Positions 1 to 20,032 of a stretch of 64,000 nucleotides of DNA are shown here, piece by piece. A program made the position numbers and the translations under genes. Below the pieces are notes generated by a model. It searched no databases. It saw nothing but the letters and a program-made list of their open reading frames with translations, and was not told the origin of the DNA. Where the stretch lies: NCBI RefSeq assembly GCF_900496995.4, contig NC_044019.1, positions 4,313,501-4,377,500 on the forward strand. Reading direction: 5' to 3'. The stretch's first letter is position 1. Each line of letters opens with the position of its first letter. This stretch comes from Aquila chrysaetos chrysaetos (lineage: Eukaryota; Chordata; Aves; Accipitriformes; Accipitridae).

Positions 1-189
1 ACAGGGTGGCGTGCCAAATGCCAGGACCCCTCCACAGGGATATCTGTAAATATTGGCAGCTGGACCGGGAGAGAGGGGGTAATTATAGCGCTGTCGCCTA
101 TGGGTGATGCTGGCAGGGGGACAGGGTGGGGTGGGACGGTGGCTGCTGCTGCACCCGCAGCGACTGCGGGCAGGAGGGCACGAGTGCTG

Positions 190-990
190 GGGCGCAGGGG
201 TGCACGAGTACGCGGGCGCACAAGTGCGTGGGTGCAGGGGTACATGGGTGCGCAAGTGCAGGGGTGCGTGGGTACACAGGGTGCAGGGGTGCATGAGTAC
301 ATGGGCGCACAAGTGCATGGGTGCACAAGTGCATGGGTGCAGGGGTGCATGGGTACACGGGGTGCATGGGTGCACGAGTACATGGGCACACAAGTGCATG
401 GGCGCACAAGTGCATGGGTGCACAAGTGCATGGGTGCAGGGGTGCATGGGTACACGGGGTGCATGGGTGCACGAGTACATGGGCGCACAAGTGCATGGGT
501 GCACAAGTGCATGGGTGCACGAGTACATGGGCACACAAGTGCATGGGTGCACAAGTGCATGGGTGCAGGGGTACATGGGTGCGCAAGTGCAGGGGTGCAT
601 GGGTGCATGAGTACACAGGGTGCAGGGGTACATGGGCGCACAAGTGCATGGGTGCATGGGTACATGGGTGCATGGGTATATGGGTGCACAAGTGAAGGGG
701 TACATGAGTACCTGGGTGCACAAGTGCATGGGTACACAGAGTGCATGGGTACACGGGTAAATGAGTGCACAAGTGCAGGGGTACACAAGTACCTGGGTGC
801 ACCAGTGCATGGGTGCCATGGGTGCATGGGTGCCATGGGTAAATGAGTGCACAAGTGCAGGGGTACACGAGTACCTGGGTGCACAAGTGCATGGGTGCAT
901 GGGTACACAGGGTGCATGGGTACATGGGTGCACGTGTGCGCAAGTCCAGGGGTACATGGGTGCATGGGTAGAGGGGTGCATGGGTGCACA
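190..990. repeat. GC/TG-rich minisatellite with a 10-16 bp unit
   Basis: About 800 bp are built from variants of the short words catgggtgca, caagtgcatgggtgca and gagtacatggg. Higher-order blocks of roughly 100-130 bp recur, for example the word caggggtgcatgggtacacg near 340 and 435. The array has almost no stop codons, so long open frames cross it on both strands. They encode only low-complexity Cys/His/Trp/Val/Met strings and are not genes. It lies about 1.1 kb upstream of the PDIK1L CpG island. Nothing else is recognised in bases 1-189. Confidence 0.95.
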
Positions 991-1900
991 GGCCCCATTT
1001 TCACTGCAGCCAGCCCCCCCCAGGGCAGGGCAGCCCCGCAGCTGTTTCGGGTGCTCCTTCCGGGCAGGCTCGCATGTCAACCAAGTGACTGTGCTGGGAC
1101 TGGCCAAGCACATCTTGCAAAATCGTCCCCGTTTCAGCACTGTGGGCTCTTCCAGGGAGGAGTTGGCATGGAAGCAGGGCTGGCCGGGCGCTCAGGAGGG
1201 CAGCGCGGGGGTCAGCTACCGACCGGAGCCAGAAGTGGGGTACCCAGATGTGCACCCATGCCCACGAGCTGGCCCTGCTTGGGGGTGGCATTGATGAACT
1301 AATTGCTTCTGGACTCGATTAAGGGGATTCGTGGGAATGGAGGGGTTGTAATGCCCTAATCAGCTTTCAAAACCCACAAGGGACTCGTTGGCTTCTAATT
1401 GGCTTGGGGCAGCTTAGGCATGGCCCCAGGGCACTAATCACCCCCGGGCTCGTTCCAATTAACCCCGGGGAGGTATGAGAGCACTTGCTCTGGCGGGAGC
1501 GTATCTGAAAGGCCTCTGCTTGGTCTCTGAGCAGCGGGTGGCCCTGGCTTCTCCCAAAATGACCCTGTGATGCCTGCACAATGGGTTGAGGAGACAGCGG
1601 GGACCGTGACAGCAGCCCTGTGCCCCCCAACTCCTGTGCATGGGGGGCACCTCCGGCCCTGCAGCCTGCAGGGGAAAGGGGGCAATGGCAGAGAGCAGGG
1701 CACGGAGAGGGGGGACAGCTCTGCACCTGTGCCACTGTCACGCAAAGCCAGAGCGCAAACAAAGGTACGAGGGACTGCACTGATTTTTTTTTTTCCCCCC
1801 TTAACGCCAAGCAATGAATTACTAAACAAAAATAACAATAAAAAACCCCCCAAACACCCCCCAAAAAAGAGGAGGGCCGTTATTGCAAAGGAGGGAGGAA
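991..1900. other. Intergenic sequence upstream of PDIK1L
   Basis: This is unique sequence between the minisatellite and the CpG island. I see no exon with a recognisable product. A mixed pyrimidine, A and C run sits near 1782-1868. Confidence 0.6.
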
Positions 1901-2040
1901 GAGGATGCACAAAGCGCCGCGCAATCCCTCCCACGGGCGGCTGCAACGGCGGCGCGCGCCGCCCGGGGCGGCGCGGGAACGGCACGCGCGCCCGCGCCCA
2001 CCCCACCCGCCCGCCTACCGGCGGAGGGGGCGCGCGCTTC

Positions 2041-2187
2041 CCGCTCCCCCTCGCCGCCGACCAATCAGAGGGCGCAGAGGCGGCGCTGGGGCGTGGCTCC
2101 CGCGGGGGCGTGGCGGCGGCGGCGGCGCAGGGGAGGGGGAGCCCTATAATGGCGGCCGGGTGGAGGCAGCGCGGTAGCGGCCCTGAG
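2041..2187 (+). promoter_or_regulatory. PDIK1L: PDIK1L CpG-island promoter and non-coding exon 1
   Basis: The sequence from about 1900 to 2450 is CpG rich. It contains a CCAAT box at 2061-2065, several GGGCGTGG/GGGGCGTGG Sp/KLF-type boxes at about 2090-2112, and a YY1-like ATGGCGGC at 2149-2156 just after the word ctataat. YY1 sites of this kind often overlap transcription starts. A donor (gag|gtaacg) after 2187 ends the presumed untranslated first exon. The exact start site is inferred. Confidence 0.7.
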
Positions 2188-8245
<6,058 letters not shown>

Positions 8246-11190
8246 CCTGCCTGACATCTCTCGATAAGAGCTGCTTCTCACCTAACTGATGGTGCAACTT
8301 AATGGCAGTAAAAGAAACGAGCCTGAACTCAAACCTGCAGGTGTAGTTTCTACCAAACGAATCTCTTTTTGAGTTTCGTAAATGATACGAATGTGAGTTG
8401 GCCGTTGTGTTAACAATGCGTTGATGTGTATAATACCAGGATGTTACATGCAAGTGTAAGATGTGACGATGTTTGTTTGTGTATGCTGGCGGTGGGATGT
8501 CTTAAGAGCTGAGACTTGATTTCCAGCACTATGTCATGGAGTATTTCGTACATTCCAGTTTCCTATGTCAGTATTAGGAACTCTTATGGAAAAAAGAGAT
8601 TTGCATGCTGGTAGTGCAAATCTTCAGGCTTTGTAAAGTAATTCTGTGTATATATTTATGTATACGAGTGAGTGGGAGTGTATGCCACTTTTCTTAAATT
8701 ATTTGCTATGGGTCTGAATGATTGCGGTCTGCTAGAAAACTAGGTGAAGAAGATAGATGAGAAGCATTCCTTCTTCTCCAGGCCTGAATAACTTTATTAT
8801 TTATTTTTGTTATCTAATGTCAAAGGTAGGGTCTGAGACTTGACTTTGTAGACAAAAAATGCAATGCAAGGGGATCAGCAGTTTTTTAAAGTGCTGACAT
8901 GGCCAGGCTTAGCACTTACAGCTTAATGAGCTTGTCACTGAGGGAGTCAAATTAAAAATGGATGCAATCAGGTGCTAGCATGTTGGCTAGTTCATTAATC
9001 ATTCGATTTTGCTTTCTTCTAATAATCAAATACTTTTAATCAGTTAATCTACAGTTTCACAACATGCTCTCTACTCTTCTATCTATAATCCAATAGCACC
9101 TTCAGGATTTATAATAGCAGAGTACTGTGGGCTTAGTTTATGGAAATGGGGGTGAGGGAATCCAGCAGCATAGGGTGTTATTTTTAAGATTCTTCAAAAT
9201 ATGGTGGCAGCACAGTTTTCCTGTTAACTGAATCTGACTAGTAATACTGGTCACAGCCTCTTCCTTTCTGGCACTGCTTCTAATCTGGTAGAGATGAGGA
9301 GATAAAGGGGTGACTATTTGTCTTGTAGAACACACCTATTCTCAAATATGGGAGAAAACTCAGTAACCAGTATGTGAAAGGTATCTGATTTGTGTGGCAA
9401 CCTTGGCTGATTTTTTTATTTGTTTTCCTCCATTTAAAGAAGTAATATTTATTTAAAAGCACATACGACAGGATGGAAAGCTTTGAAGTAGTTGTAAGAG
9501 CTGGGGATAAGCAGCTCTTACTCCCCAGAAGCAGACTGATATGCTAAGAGAGGTTTCACTGCAGCCACCTGACACTGTACCGCAGACAGAAGCTGCTTTG
9601 TAATAGTATAGCACTTAGGTCACGGTCCTGCACCCACAAGAACATTCTCATCGATTTGACCTTTTGGAAAAAGCAGAGTCTTAAAAAATTGCCTTTAAAG
9701 CTGCAACAAAGGCTAGCTTTCTTAAAATCAATTTAATGGTTTGGGTTTTTTTTTTTTTCCCCAAAACTTACCTGAAAACTGCCGTAAGTATTTCCTTGTA
9801 TATTTTTTTTTCTCGGATACTGTTCCCTCTCAGTGCTGAGAGCAGTTCTGATCAGTCAGGGTTTATTCTGCCTGAGTAGGAATAAACAGCACAAACAAAA
9901 TATAATTTTTTTATTCTTCCAAAAGCAAAGGATTCTGATTCTACCAGACTTCTGAGGCTTTACAGACTACAGGTGGTTCTTACGTGGTGCTGTGTAGAGC
10001 AGGTGCCAGATACCCATGGGGCCTTAGTTCTTAATTCTTGTTATTTTGCTTCACTTTATCGTTTAAGGCAAGTTGTCTAAACAGTGATGCTTGGACAAAT
10101 ACACCTTGCTGTCTGTAAACAATGTAGATTGCTTAGAAGATGCTAGAGAAGTAACTTTCAGAAGACAGTGTTCCTGACTACAGCAGAGTGCCTCACTTCA
10201 GCATCAGTTGGCAGGGACAGAGGCAGCTGCGTCTTACCAAGGATACAGCCTGTTGCCTGTGTGGATGTCCCAGTGTTGCTCTTTCCCTGCAGGGAGCTTA
10301 GTCTATAAAAGACGACTTGGAGCCTATCTGTGAACAACAACAAGGAGAGATCTATTTATTCTTGTGTTCTAGAAGGGGAGATATGTTTGTTCTCATGTTT
10401 TAACTGAGTTCAATACAACTGAAGCCTCAGCTTGTTACTGAAAGGAGGAAAACAAACCTCTTGCTGTCTGTGCCAACACTGTTTCACAGTACTTACATTT
10501 CAGCATGGTCATACGATGAGTAAAGTTTTAAGAGGGTATATCACTTTTCCTCGTTAAACTTGATCTCTACTTTTAAAAATACCTTGCTAACTTCCTTCTC
10601 TCTTGCCCACCAAAGTCAGAATCAACTGTGTTATCTTGAAGTATGAATCCTACTACAGAATAATACTACTTACCTCTAAGGCACTTTGCAAATCATGTGA
10701 TTCTCCTCTGAGGTATTTCAAAGGATGCACACCAAATGTGCTGCCTGCCTGCAGTGCAGAAATGAGTGAATGGCACAGGAAGGTTTTGGGTTTTTTGACT
10801 CCCAAAGTGTTTCTTTGCACTGATTGCCACTTTAAAGGGTGGGGGTACCTGAAATCCCTCTCATGGTGCTTAGCCTTGCTGTTGGGTGACACTGAGTGTT
10901 TCCTTGGTTAACACTGAATGGTAGTCCTTGAGGTCTGTGTTCTGTTTGATTTCTGTTGTCTGAGGTCTTTGTTTTAAAACCTTTGATAAATCAAATTGTT
11001 GTAGCAGCTATGGAGTTACTCACCAGCGTGACACAAAGTCAAGATACTTTTCAGCACTCAGAAAAGATTTTTTTTTTTCAAATCTTTCTTTAAAAACTGT
11101 AAAATATATTTTATGGAGAATTTATAATGAGGAAATTTATTGTGTAATTTATTAAGTTCATGACTGTTTTTGAAATAAAATCTGAATTTC
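8246..11190 (+). other. PDIK1L: PDIK1L 3' UTR (about 2.9 kb)
   Basis: No other gene is visible between the stop codon and the AATAAA at 11174-11179. The stretch is AT-rich with many TTTA and ATTTA words. A long 3' UTR is usual for this gene in vertebrates. Its exact end is inferred from the signal, and an internal AATAAA near 9880 could give a shorter form. Confidence 0.6.
11174..11179 (+). terminator. PDIK1L: Poly(A) signal AATAAA, probable PDIK1L end
   Basis: A canonical hexamer sits at the end of the AT-rich stretch following the PDIK1L coding region, and composition becomes more balanced after it. It could instead belong to an unseen transcript. Confidence 0.55.
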
Positions 11191-11199
11191 AATGAAGTT

Positions 11200-14085
11200 T
11201 CTGACCTTTCTACAGAGAAGTGCTTTCTTCTCAGTGCAATGTCATCTAGCTGTGAGCAAAGCTGCAGAAGGGTTTATTTGCTGTGCTAGGACAGAAGTAA
11301 GCTGTAGTACTTCACAGTCACACCGTAAGTGATCCTAAGCTTGTAAAAGGTGCTAGGTTGGCTAATAGCTGTGCTGCTCATCGTCTGTGGGTAGCGGCAG
11401 TGCCAAACTTCCACTGCTGGAGGATTTGACAGGGGGAGGCCAAACTGGATGTGAAAACAGAGCTGGCTCCTGGACCACTTGAAGTGAGCCATGTCTGTGG
11501 GCCCTGCGGCTTCTGCCAAGCCCTTTAAGAATCAAAACAGTGCTCTTCTGGGTGTACCTCATTTTCAAAGAGGGGATTAAAGACTAAAAGCAGCATTCTT
11601 ACATCCAGTATGTGCTTGAAGTTGTTATTACAAGCAGACTGAGTACCACCCTGGGCTGTAAGGGAATCTCTGGCAGGCTCTGCCTACCCTGCTACTGGTA
11701 CTGCTGGATTTTTGAGGCTGCAAATAGATGTTGCTGCTCTCCTGGGCACTGATGCTCCTCTCGCTGAAGCGAGCCTTTCCCCTCTAGTTCCTGCCTGTGC
11801 CAGAGTAGGATTTCACCCAGAAAGCTGCCAGCCCTTGTTCTGTGGGTGAACCTTGTTGTCCCCACTGTGCAGAGGGCTGAAGGCAGCCCAGCTAATGTGT
11901 GTTCTGCTGGGTTTCCCTCCTGCGTAGGAGGGCAGAGTGCTGCTGGCTTCGGCTGGAGCTCGTGGAGGGAGCAGGCGTGTGCAGGCTGCTGGGGCTGAAC
12001 TGGGTGTAAATGGTCTGGAGGTTTGTGAGGGACAGTGGCCTGCTGGTCTCACATGCCCCGAGAAACCTTAGAAATAAAGGTGAGGAAACACTATTACTTC
12101 TACGTGCTACAAGAGTCTAGGAGTCATTTGCATGTTTTAATTAACAGTGCTCTGGAACAAAGGGTTGTGCAGACTGGGAGTGGGAATAGTACAAACTGGA
12201 AATGCTGTAAATTGTTTTGTCTTGCCATTTCTTACCCCCACAACAAACCCAAGCCCAGTCATCTCCTGCGTGCCGTGCGCTTGCGTTGTTGCCTGAGGAT
12301 TCCTGCGTATCCTGGTGCCAGAAATCAGCAGATTCCCCACCTGGCAGGAGCTGTGTGGTTAAGCCCGTAAGTCAATGCAGTCATTGCAAAAGAGAAAGGG
12401 ATTGAAATTTAGATTATTTTTTATTAAAGGATAAGCACCTTAATTAAAGGAGAAGGTCACACATATTTGATTAGTTGCAAGAGTGGTGTTTTTAAATATA
12501 GACACAAGCTAAATTCCTCCCCCGCAAAATGAAGAAAACTAAGCCTACATACTTGAAATATATCTAGTCCATAGAGGAGGGAAAAAAATCTCCAAGGAAA
12601 TGCCCTGGTGCAGAAATTAGATGTAACTAAGGCTGTGTCTCAGCTGGAATAACCCAACCTTTGCTTTATTTTCCTTTTTTCTGCAGAATGCCGAGGCCTT
12701 GGGCTCCAGCTTGCCCAGCCCATTTCCTTGGGCAGGGCTTGGCTAGGCGATCCCCGCTCTGCAGGGCTGGGCTTGGGAACTCGCCTTGTTTGTATTTTCA
12801 CTTTGTGTTGGTTTAAACAGAGTTTTCCTTCACGCCAGCCAATCGTTGCTCCTGCACAAAGTGCAGCGTAATGGCAGATGTTGCTTTGTGGTTGAGATAA
12901 AAGTCCTGTCTTGGGGAGCCAGCAGCCGCCTGCCCGCCCCTTGGAAGGGTGCCCTCGCTTCAGAGAAACAACTTTTTTTTATTCCCCCCGCCAGTGCAGT
13001 GGCTAGCTGAGCAGACACACATGCACAGGTGGCCTTTGGACTGCGGACTGCACAAACGGCTGAATTTTTGTGTTGCTTTTCCCTTTGCTCCACCCATATC
13101 CAGTGAATCCTTCTATGGGGTATCGATTGTTAAGTGTTTTTAATCTTTACTGGTGGTTTGTGTGGTGAACACAGGGAGTTGTCCCACAGATAACTAGTTA
13201 GGAGTATTTAAACACAAACTCTATTTAATGGGCACTGCTGAGCGTGTTTAGTTTCCTTTTCGGTTGGCGGGGCTGGGGAGCCGTTTATGCAAAGTGCAAT
13301 GTCTATTCTGAAGTGCAATGAAGGAAGAGGGATGTGTCTGAAATGCCACGAACTGTCCAGAGCGTTTGCGCTGTTTGGGGAGGGGTGGGAGGTGGAAATA
13401 CAAGACTGAGCTGCTGCAGATCTCTCTTCATTAGCTCTGTAAGTGTTTTTGGGGAGCCTGAGACCGCAGACACTTATAAGCAGAGCGAGCGAAGCACGGA
13501 GAAGTCGAGTGACCTGAAGGATGAGCCAGCACCACCACTGCGTCGCTGCGAGGGGAGCCGGGGCCCAGGTCACGTTCTTCTGAAATCCCTTTGTTCCCAG
13601 ATGAATTTCCAGATTATTTGGGTGCCTGAAGCAGAAAGCAATTGCATAAGGGCTGCAGTTCATGAGGAGCAGCCAGGGCCGGCACAGGGGCCCGGGCTGA
13701 GCCGTGGGGCTGGTGGTGCTTGGAGACGCAGCCGCTCTCTTTGGGGCAGCCCCATATTCCCAGCTCCTGTCCCACACTCCACCAGGTAAAGCGTGCTGGG
13801 CTGGGGTGCTGGAGGACACAGCTGACTTGCTTTGCGTCCTCCTGAAGAGGGCAAAGGGAGAGCTGCTGCTAGAATTGCAAGTGCTCGGAGGCCTCTTTAA
13901 TCTCCAGGGTTTGAGATGAAAACAGATGCAACCTAAAAACCTTTGCGTGTCCCTTGCAGCAGGTGGTGGGTTCAGCCCAGATGCTCGTTGTTGACCCTGG
14001 GGAGCCTTCCCTCAGTCCTGGCAGCGCCTTCCATCTCTCTCTGCCTTTCCTGTCTGTCCCTGTGGTCCCAGTACTGACCTGTTTT
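11200..14085. other. Intergenic DNA, no gene seen
   Basis: Mixed-composition unique sequence. The longest open frame (203 codons on the minus strand, 13208-13819) has no start context, domain or splice partner. I recognise no known repeat here. Confidence 0.6.
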
Positions 14086-14090
14086 GCTCC

Positions 14091-14672
14091 TATCGTGGTT
14101 TAACCCCAGCCAACAGCTAAGCACCACGCAGCCACTCACTCACTTCCCCCCCACCCAGGGGGATGGGGGAGAGAATCAGGAAAAGTAAAACTCGTGGGTT
14201 GAGATAAGAACAGTTTAATAGAAAAGAAAGGAAGAAACTAATAATGATAATAGTAACAATAATAAAATGACAATACTAATAAAAGGATTGGAATATACAA
14301 AACAAGTCATGCACAATGCAATTGCTCACCACTTGCTGACTGGTGCCCTGTTAGTTCCTGAGCAGTGATCCCCCCAGGCCACGTCCCCCCAGTTTATATA
14401 CTGGGCATGATGTCACACGGTATGGAATACCCCTTTGGCCAGTTTGGCTCAGCTGTCCTGGCTGTGTCCCTTCCCAACTCCTTGTGCCCCTCCAGCCTTC
14501 TTGCTGGCTGGGTGTGAGAAGCGGAAAAATCCTTGACTTGGTGTAAACACGCTGATGTTTTCCGTTGTTGCAAAGTAGTGTTATCAACATTCTCCTCATA
14601 CTAAATGCAAAACCTAACACCATACCAGCTACTAGAAAGAAAATTAACTCTATCCCAGCTGAAACCAGGACA
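14091..14672 (-). mobile_element. Solo LTR of an avian endogenous retrovirus, ERVL-like, antisense
   Basis: The 582-bp element reads on the minus strand from TGTCCTGG through a TATATAA promoter motif (about 14393-14400 on the plus strand) to an end corresponding to CCACGATA. Its termini are near-perfect inverted repeats. It is flanked by a 5-bp direct repeat gctcc at 14086-14090 and 14673-14677, the duplication length typical of ERVL elements. The 5' word (TGTCCTGGTTTCAGCTGGGA) is one I recognise from an abundant neoavian LTR family. No internal retroviral region adjoins it, so it is a solo LTR left by recombination. It has diverged moderately and is a fossil. Confidence 0.9.
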
Positions 14673-14677
14673 GCTCC

Positions 14678-17650
14678 ACAGGCACTGGGCAGCCGGCAGA
14701 AGTCAGCAAGGCCGGCCGGTGCCCGCGGTGGGTTTTGAAGCCCCGGTTGGGGGTATGAACATCCATGGGAGACTCAGCATCTTCTCCTGGGCCCAGCTGC
14801 TGTCTAGTTTCTACTTGCACCGACTTGTGGGTGGCTGCCTTAGATTAGGTGTTGGTTTCAGATTTATTCATGCCCATTTGAGCCCTTGATATTTTTAAAC
14901 TTGTATAGCAAGCCTTCCACTCCTGCCCTCTCCCGAAGGAAAGCGCCTGCACCCTGGGCCCTTTCTGGCTTGCAGCCACCCAGCTCCCGTGGGCTGCTCT
15001 CCGGGCGGTGGCATTTGCATGGACCTCAGACCAGAAAGAGCTTTTGTGGGTTATGAAAGTAAAGCGGCAAGTAGAAACAGATGGCTGTGTTATCAGGTGT
15101 TGCAGTCCTGTCTGCATCTGGTCACGGTGGAGTTAAAGTGATATTTTTTTTTTTAATTATTTTTATTTTTAAAGGAGAAGTGCATCTGGAAAGGACTGAA
15201 TGGGACACAGCTGGCTTCAGCCCTCCTGCTGCCTGTGGGCATGGCAGCCTCTGGCTTCTCCTGCCTGCTCACCCAGATCCATCAGAGCTGTGCTGGGAGC
15301 CCTGTGCTGGCCATGCTGCTCTGCTGCTGCTCCTCGAGCCTGATGTGTGGGTTATGGGGTGGGGATGTAATTAGCAGGGCTGAGAAGGCCGTGTCCGCCC
15401 TACCACGAGCTGGGAGGGAGAATGGGCTTGCAGGGAGCTGGGCTGTTTAATTGGGAGCTAGACATGCTCTGAAAAATGGTGTTGGAAGGAGGATCTGTGC
15501 TCTGGGACTCATGACCTTTGAGGACTTTCTCAGGCTTTTCTCACCCGCTGCAAGGGCTGGAAGTTTCCATACCTGGCCCCAGTTGCGGCAGGGTTTTTCC
15601 TGGGATCGCTTTGCTTGCCTGGCACCGTGCTCACTTCCCAGTGAGCTGGGAGGAGAGGGAAGCAGAGCGCCATTGACGAGCAGAGAGCACCTTGTGAGAG
15701 CTCTGAGTAACCTTAAATAAAAACAAGGGACTTTGGGCATCCACATGACTAAGAAAAGCCACCTGGTGCATTCACAAGAGGCTCATGACTTGGGTAATCC
15801 CTTCCTAGAAGTTGAAGTGACAAAACCCCCATCACCTCCGCAGGGGAAGCAGGAGCTGCCTGAGATGCTGATGCCAGGAAAGGCCCCTCAAATCATCCCT
15901 TTTTGTATCCCAAAGGGAGTCTGCCTCATCCAAATATAACAGTTCAACAGTAAGTGCCTGGCGAGTGCTCCGAGGAGGAGCCGGAGAGGAGGGCGGTCGC
16001 TCTGGGGCAGGGGCAGGCGTTTGGGTAGGAGCATCCCATGGGAGCACCCTGTATCCGCCAGAGAAAGGTGAATCCAAGGCTGCTTTTACTCACTTGTGGC
16101 TTTACCAGAACGGCTGCCGGGATTCCAGCTTGGAAAATAAAACCTGTCTTAATAAACAGTGACTCACGTTGCCTAGAGTTAAAAATAACGTCCTGTTGGC
16201 TGCCCCTCTCCCGCGTGGGAACCCAGGCACTGTCTTCCTGCGGGCAGATCCCAGGGCTGCCATGGGTTTCTCCATCACTTGCCCCCATCCTTTTCCCCAA
16301 CTTCCTCTGGAGATGGTCGGATTTGCTCTGGCGCGGCCGCATCCTGCACACAGAGCCGGAGTGCTGCTGGAAGCACAACTGCCTGCATTGCTCCTCTCCA
16401 GGTTTATTAGAATAGAATAGGTGGTTTGTCCCTTCCTTGCTTTTACTGGGAATTTTTCCGGTGCTGGCAGAGCTCAGACAAGCCCTGGCTGCTTTCATCC
16501 TGTTCAGCCTCCATTTTAGCCTCCGTTTTTGTCAGCCCCAGAGTCCTGGCCCCGGCCCCTTTCTGGCATCAGTGCCGTTGCGCAGGGAGGTGCTGGATGC
16601 CGACCCAGACCCGGTTCCCGGCACTGGCTTCCCAGCAGCGGCACCGCAGGAAGGAACTGGGGTGGGGGCCAGCAGTGCTCGGGGTCTGGTCCCTTCTCCT
16701 CCAGGGACGGAGCGCCCTGGCCTACGTGTCCCGGGATGAATGCCATGACTTTGTCCCCACTGGAGCCTCCGGATCCCCTCAGTCCCTGCAAGCAGCCTGG
16801 GCTGGGCTGTACCCCAGCTCTCCATCCATACTGGTTGCAAGAGGGTTGGAAGGAGCTGGGGGGGGGGTCCCTAGGGAGCACTGGGGGCTTTCTCCGTCCC
16901 CGCTCCGAGGTGCTGGGAGCCCAGCTCGGGGTGCAGCATGTCCTTCCCCCCCCCCCTCCAGCTGCTGCGGTGCCACGTTCGCAGCCCCCCAGGCAGGCGC
17001 TGGGGATGGAGGGGGACCGGGGGCTGCCCCCATGGGAGTGCACGGCCTTCGGGAAGGGGAGAGGGCAGCGGTAAAAATAACCCCTGGGCCAGCTCCAGCC
17101 TGTTGTGGCTTCCTGCAATTTACAGCCCTTCCCGGGGGGAAGAGGAGACAGGAACCGGCCTGGCTCGGGGCTGGCTTTGACCCTTTCGCCACCGACGGAG
17201 AAAGTGCCAGAAGGAGCCTTCCTCCCTTCTTCTCCCTCGCCGGCCAGGGCAGGATCCTGGGGAAGGGGATCGTGGCGGGCTCCTGCTCCTGAGCTGCACC
17301 CAGCATCTTGGGGTGGATGAAGAAAGAGAAGCTGCTGGAATGGGCATGGTTTCCCTGTGCCATTCCTGATGCCCTGTGTGCTGGAGGGACACAGAGACTC
17401 AGTCCTGCCTGGGAGGAGGCAGAGATCTCTGCTGCGGATCCCGAAATCCCAGCCAGGCTCCTGTAAAAGGAGGTGGAGGGAGGAGGAGAGCTGGCAGAGG
17501 TGAGCTGGAGCTGCAGGAGAAGGAGGGTTAACGCTGGCTGGGTAGAGGCAGGGCTCTGCGGTGTGAAGGCTGGGGCTGGGGCACATGCTGGCAAGGTGGG
17601 CTGCTGCTGACGGGGCTGGGCTGGTAAGGGTTAATGGGGTGGCTCTTCCT
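14678..17650. other. Intergenic DNA upstream of FAM110D, GC content rising
   Basis: AATAAA words occur near 15714 and 16150, but no exon chain can be attached to them. From about 16.4 kb the sequence becomes GC-rich with long spurious frames on both strands (for example 356 codons on the minus strand, 16516-17586). Their proline/serine/glycine-rich content follows base composition and shows no family. Confidence 0.6.
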
Positions 17651-17663
17651 CTTCCTCAACCTC

Positions 17664-17779
17664 TATATGAGGCTCCTGCCGGCTCCAGGCTCAGTTTGCT
17701 GCCAGCAGCCAGAGGGGCAGGAGCTGAGTGAGACCGGAGCATCCCTGCATCCCATCCCTGCATCCCTGTGTGGGCTCAG
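17664..17779 (+). promoter_or_regulatory. FAM110D: FAM110D TATA promoter and non-coding exon 1
   Basis: A TATA-like TATATGA lies at 17664-17670. About 25-30 bp downstream begins a presumed exon that ends at a good donor (ctcag|gtgagc) after 17779. It pairs with the acceptor ccccccag ending at 18862, which begins the exon with the FAM110D start codon. The intervening 1.08-kb intron is GC-rich and holds no recognised exon. The start site is inferred. Confidence 0.5.
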
Positions 17780-18895
17780 GTGAGCGAGAGCATCCTCCAC
17801 CTGCCGAGCCCAGTGGCTGGGCACGGATCCTGGCAGCGGGGCTGGGCTGGGGAGCGTGCAGGCGCGCTGGTACGGGCAGTTGCATCCCGGGCACGCCGGC
17901 TCTGCCGGGGTGAAGCCGGTGGGTGACGGGACCCTGTGCTGAGGGCACCTTCCCTTGAGCGGCAGCGGAGCTCTGCCCGGCACCGCGGGAGGCTGGGGAG
18001 CTCATCCCTTGGGAGCGCAGGACCAGACAAACGGCGTGCCTCAGTTTCCCCATCTGTACACCAGCCGCGGAGCCCGTGGGCTGTGTGTGGAGGTGCGTGG
18101 GCAGAGGGCTCCCGGGCTGTTTGCTCTCTAGTGAGTCCTGCTCTGCCCGACCCCATGTCCCTGCTGTCACCTGGGGACGCTGCGGTGCTGGGTCAGCCGC
18201 TGGCAATGGGGTGGCTCTTCGTGCCCATTCGGGCCTCTTCCGCTCAGCAAAACCACCTGCTTTGGGCATTGACAGCCCTCGCCTCAGGCTCCAGACCCCC
18301 TTCCCCCAGCTCCCACCTCCACTGCCGGATTCACAGCCCAGACCCGCACGGATGCTCGGGTACAGCTGAGCAAGAGCCATCGCACCCCAGGGCTAATAAA
18401 AGCCCCTTTGCTCCACGGCCCCCCACGCATCGAGCGGGAGAGGTACCTACCCTCCAAGGCAGCCGAGCCTGGCCTGACTGTGGGGAGCACGGCACGGAGA
18501 CCCCAAAACATCCCCCGGCCCCTGCCCTGCTGCCACCAGGCACGGGCCCAGCCGGGGCAGCTCGCCAGCTCTCCTGCGCACAGGATTTGTTCTTGTTGTC
18601 CCTGCGCTCGGAAAGATAAGGTGGCCGGGCTCCGGTATTTTTTCCTGTTGGAAGCTGCTCCTGGGATGCGGGTGAAGCCGGCGGATGCTCGGCGCTTCTC
18701 TCTTCCTGCCCGTGGATTCTTCCTGCCTGGGCTGGCGGGGCTCGCTGCTTGGCGTGGGATTGAGGGGATCCCCCCCCCCCCCAGCTCCGCTTCGCCCCCC
18801 CATCCTCCTCCTGCCACTGCTGCATCCTCAGCATTAACCCCAGCTCTCCTCTCTCCCCCCAGGGCTGAATCCAGGATCCGTGTGAAGCTTCGTGA

Positions 18896-20032
<1,137 letters not shown>

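Noticed and set aside
98-943. Open frame of 281 codons (minus) and similar plus-strand frames
   Set aside because: Entirely inside the minisatellite. The product is a low-complexity Cys/His/Pro/Thr string that arises because the repeat unit has no stop codons.
16516-17586. Open frame of 356 codons on the minus strand
   Set aside because: GC-rich DNA with overlapping long frames on both strands. There is no domain, no initiation context and no splice partner.
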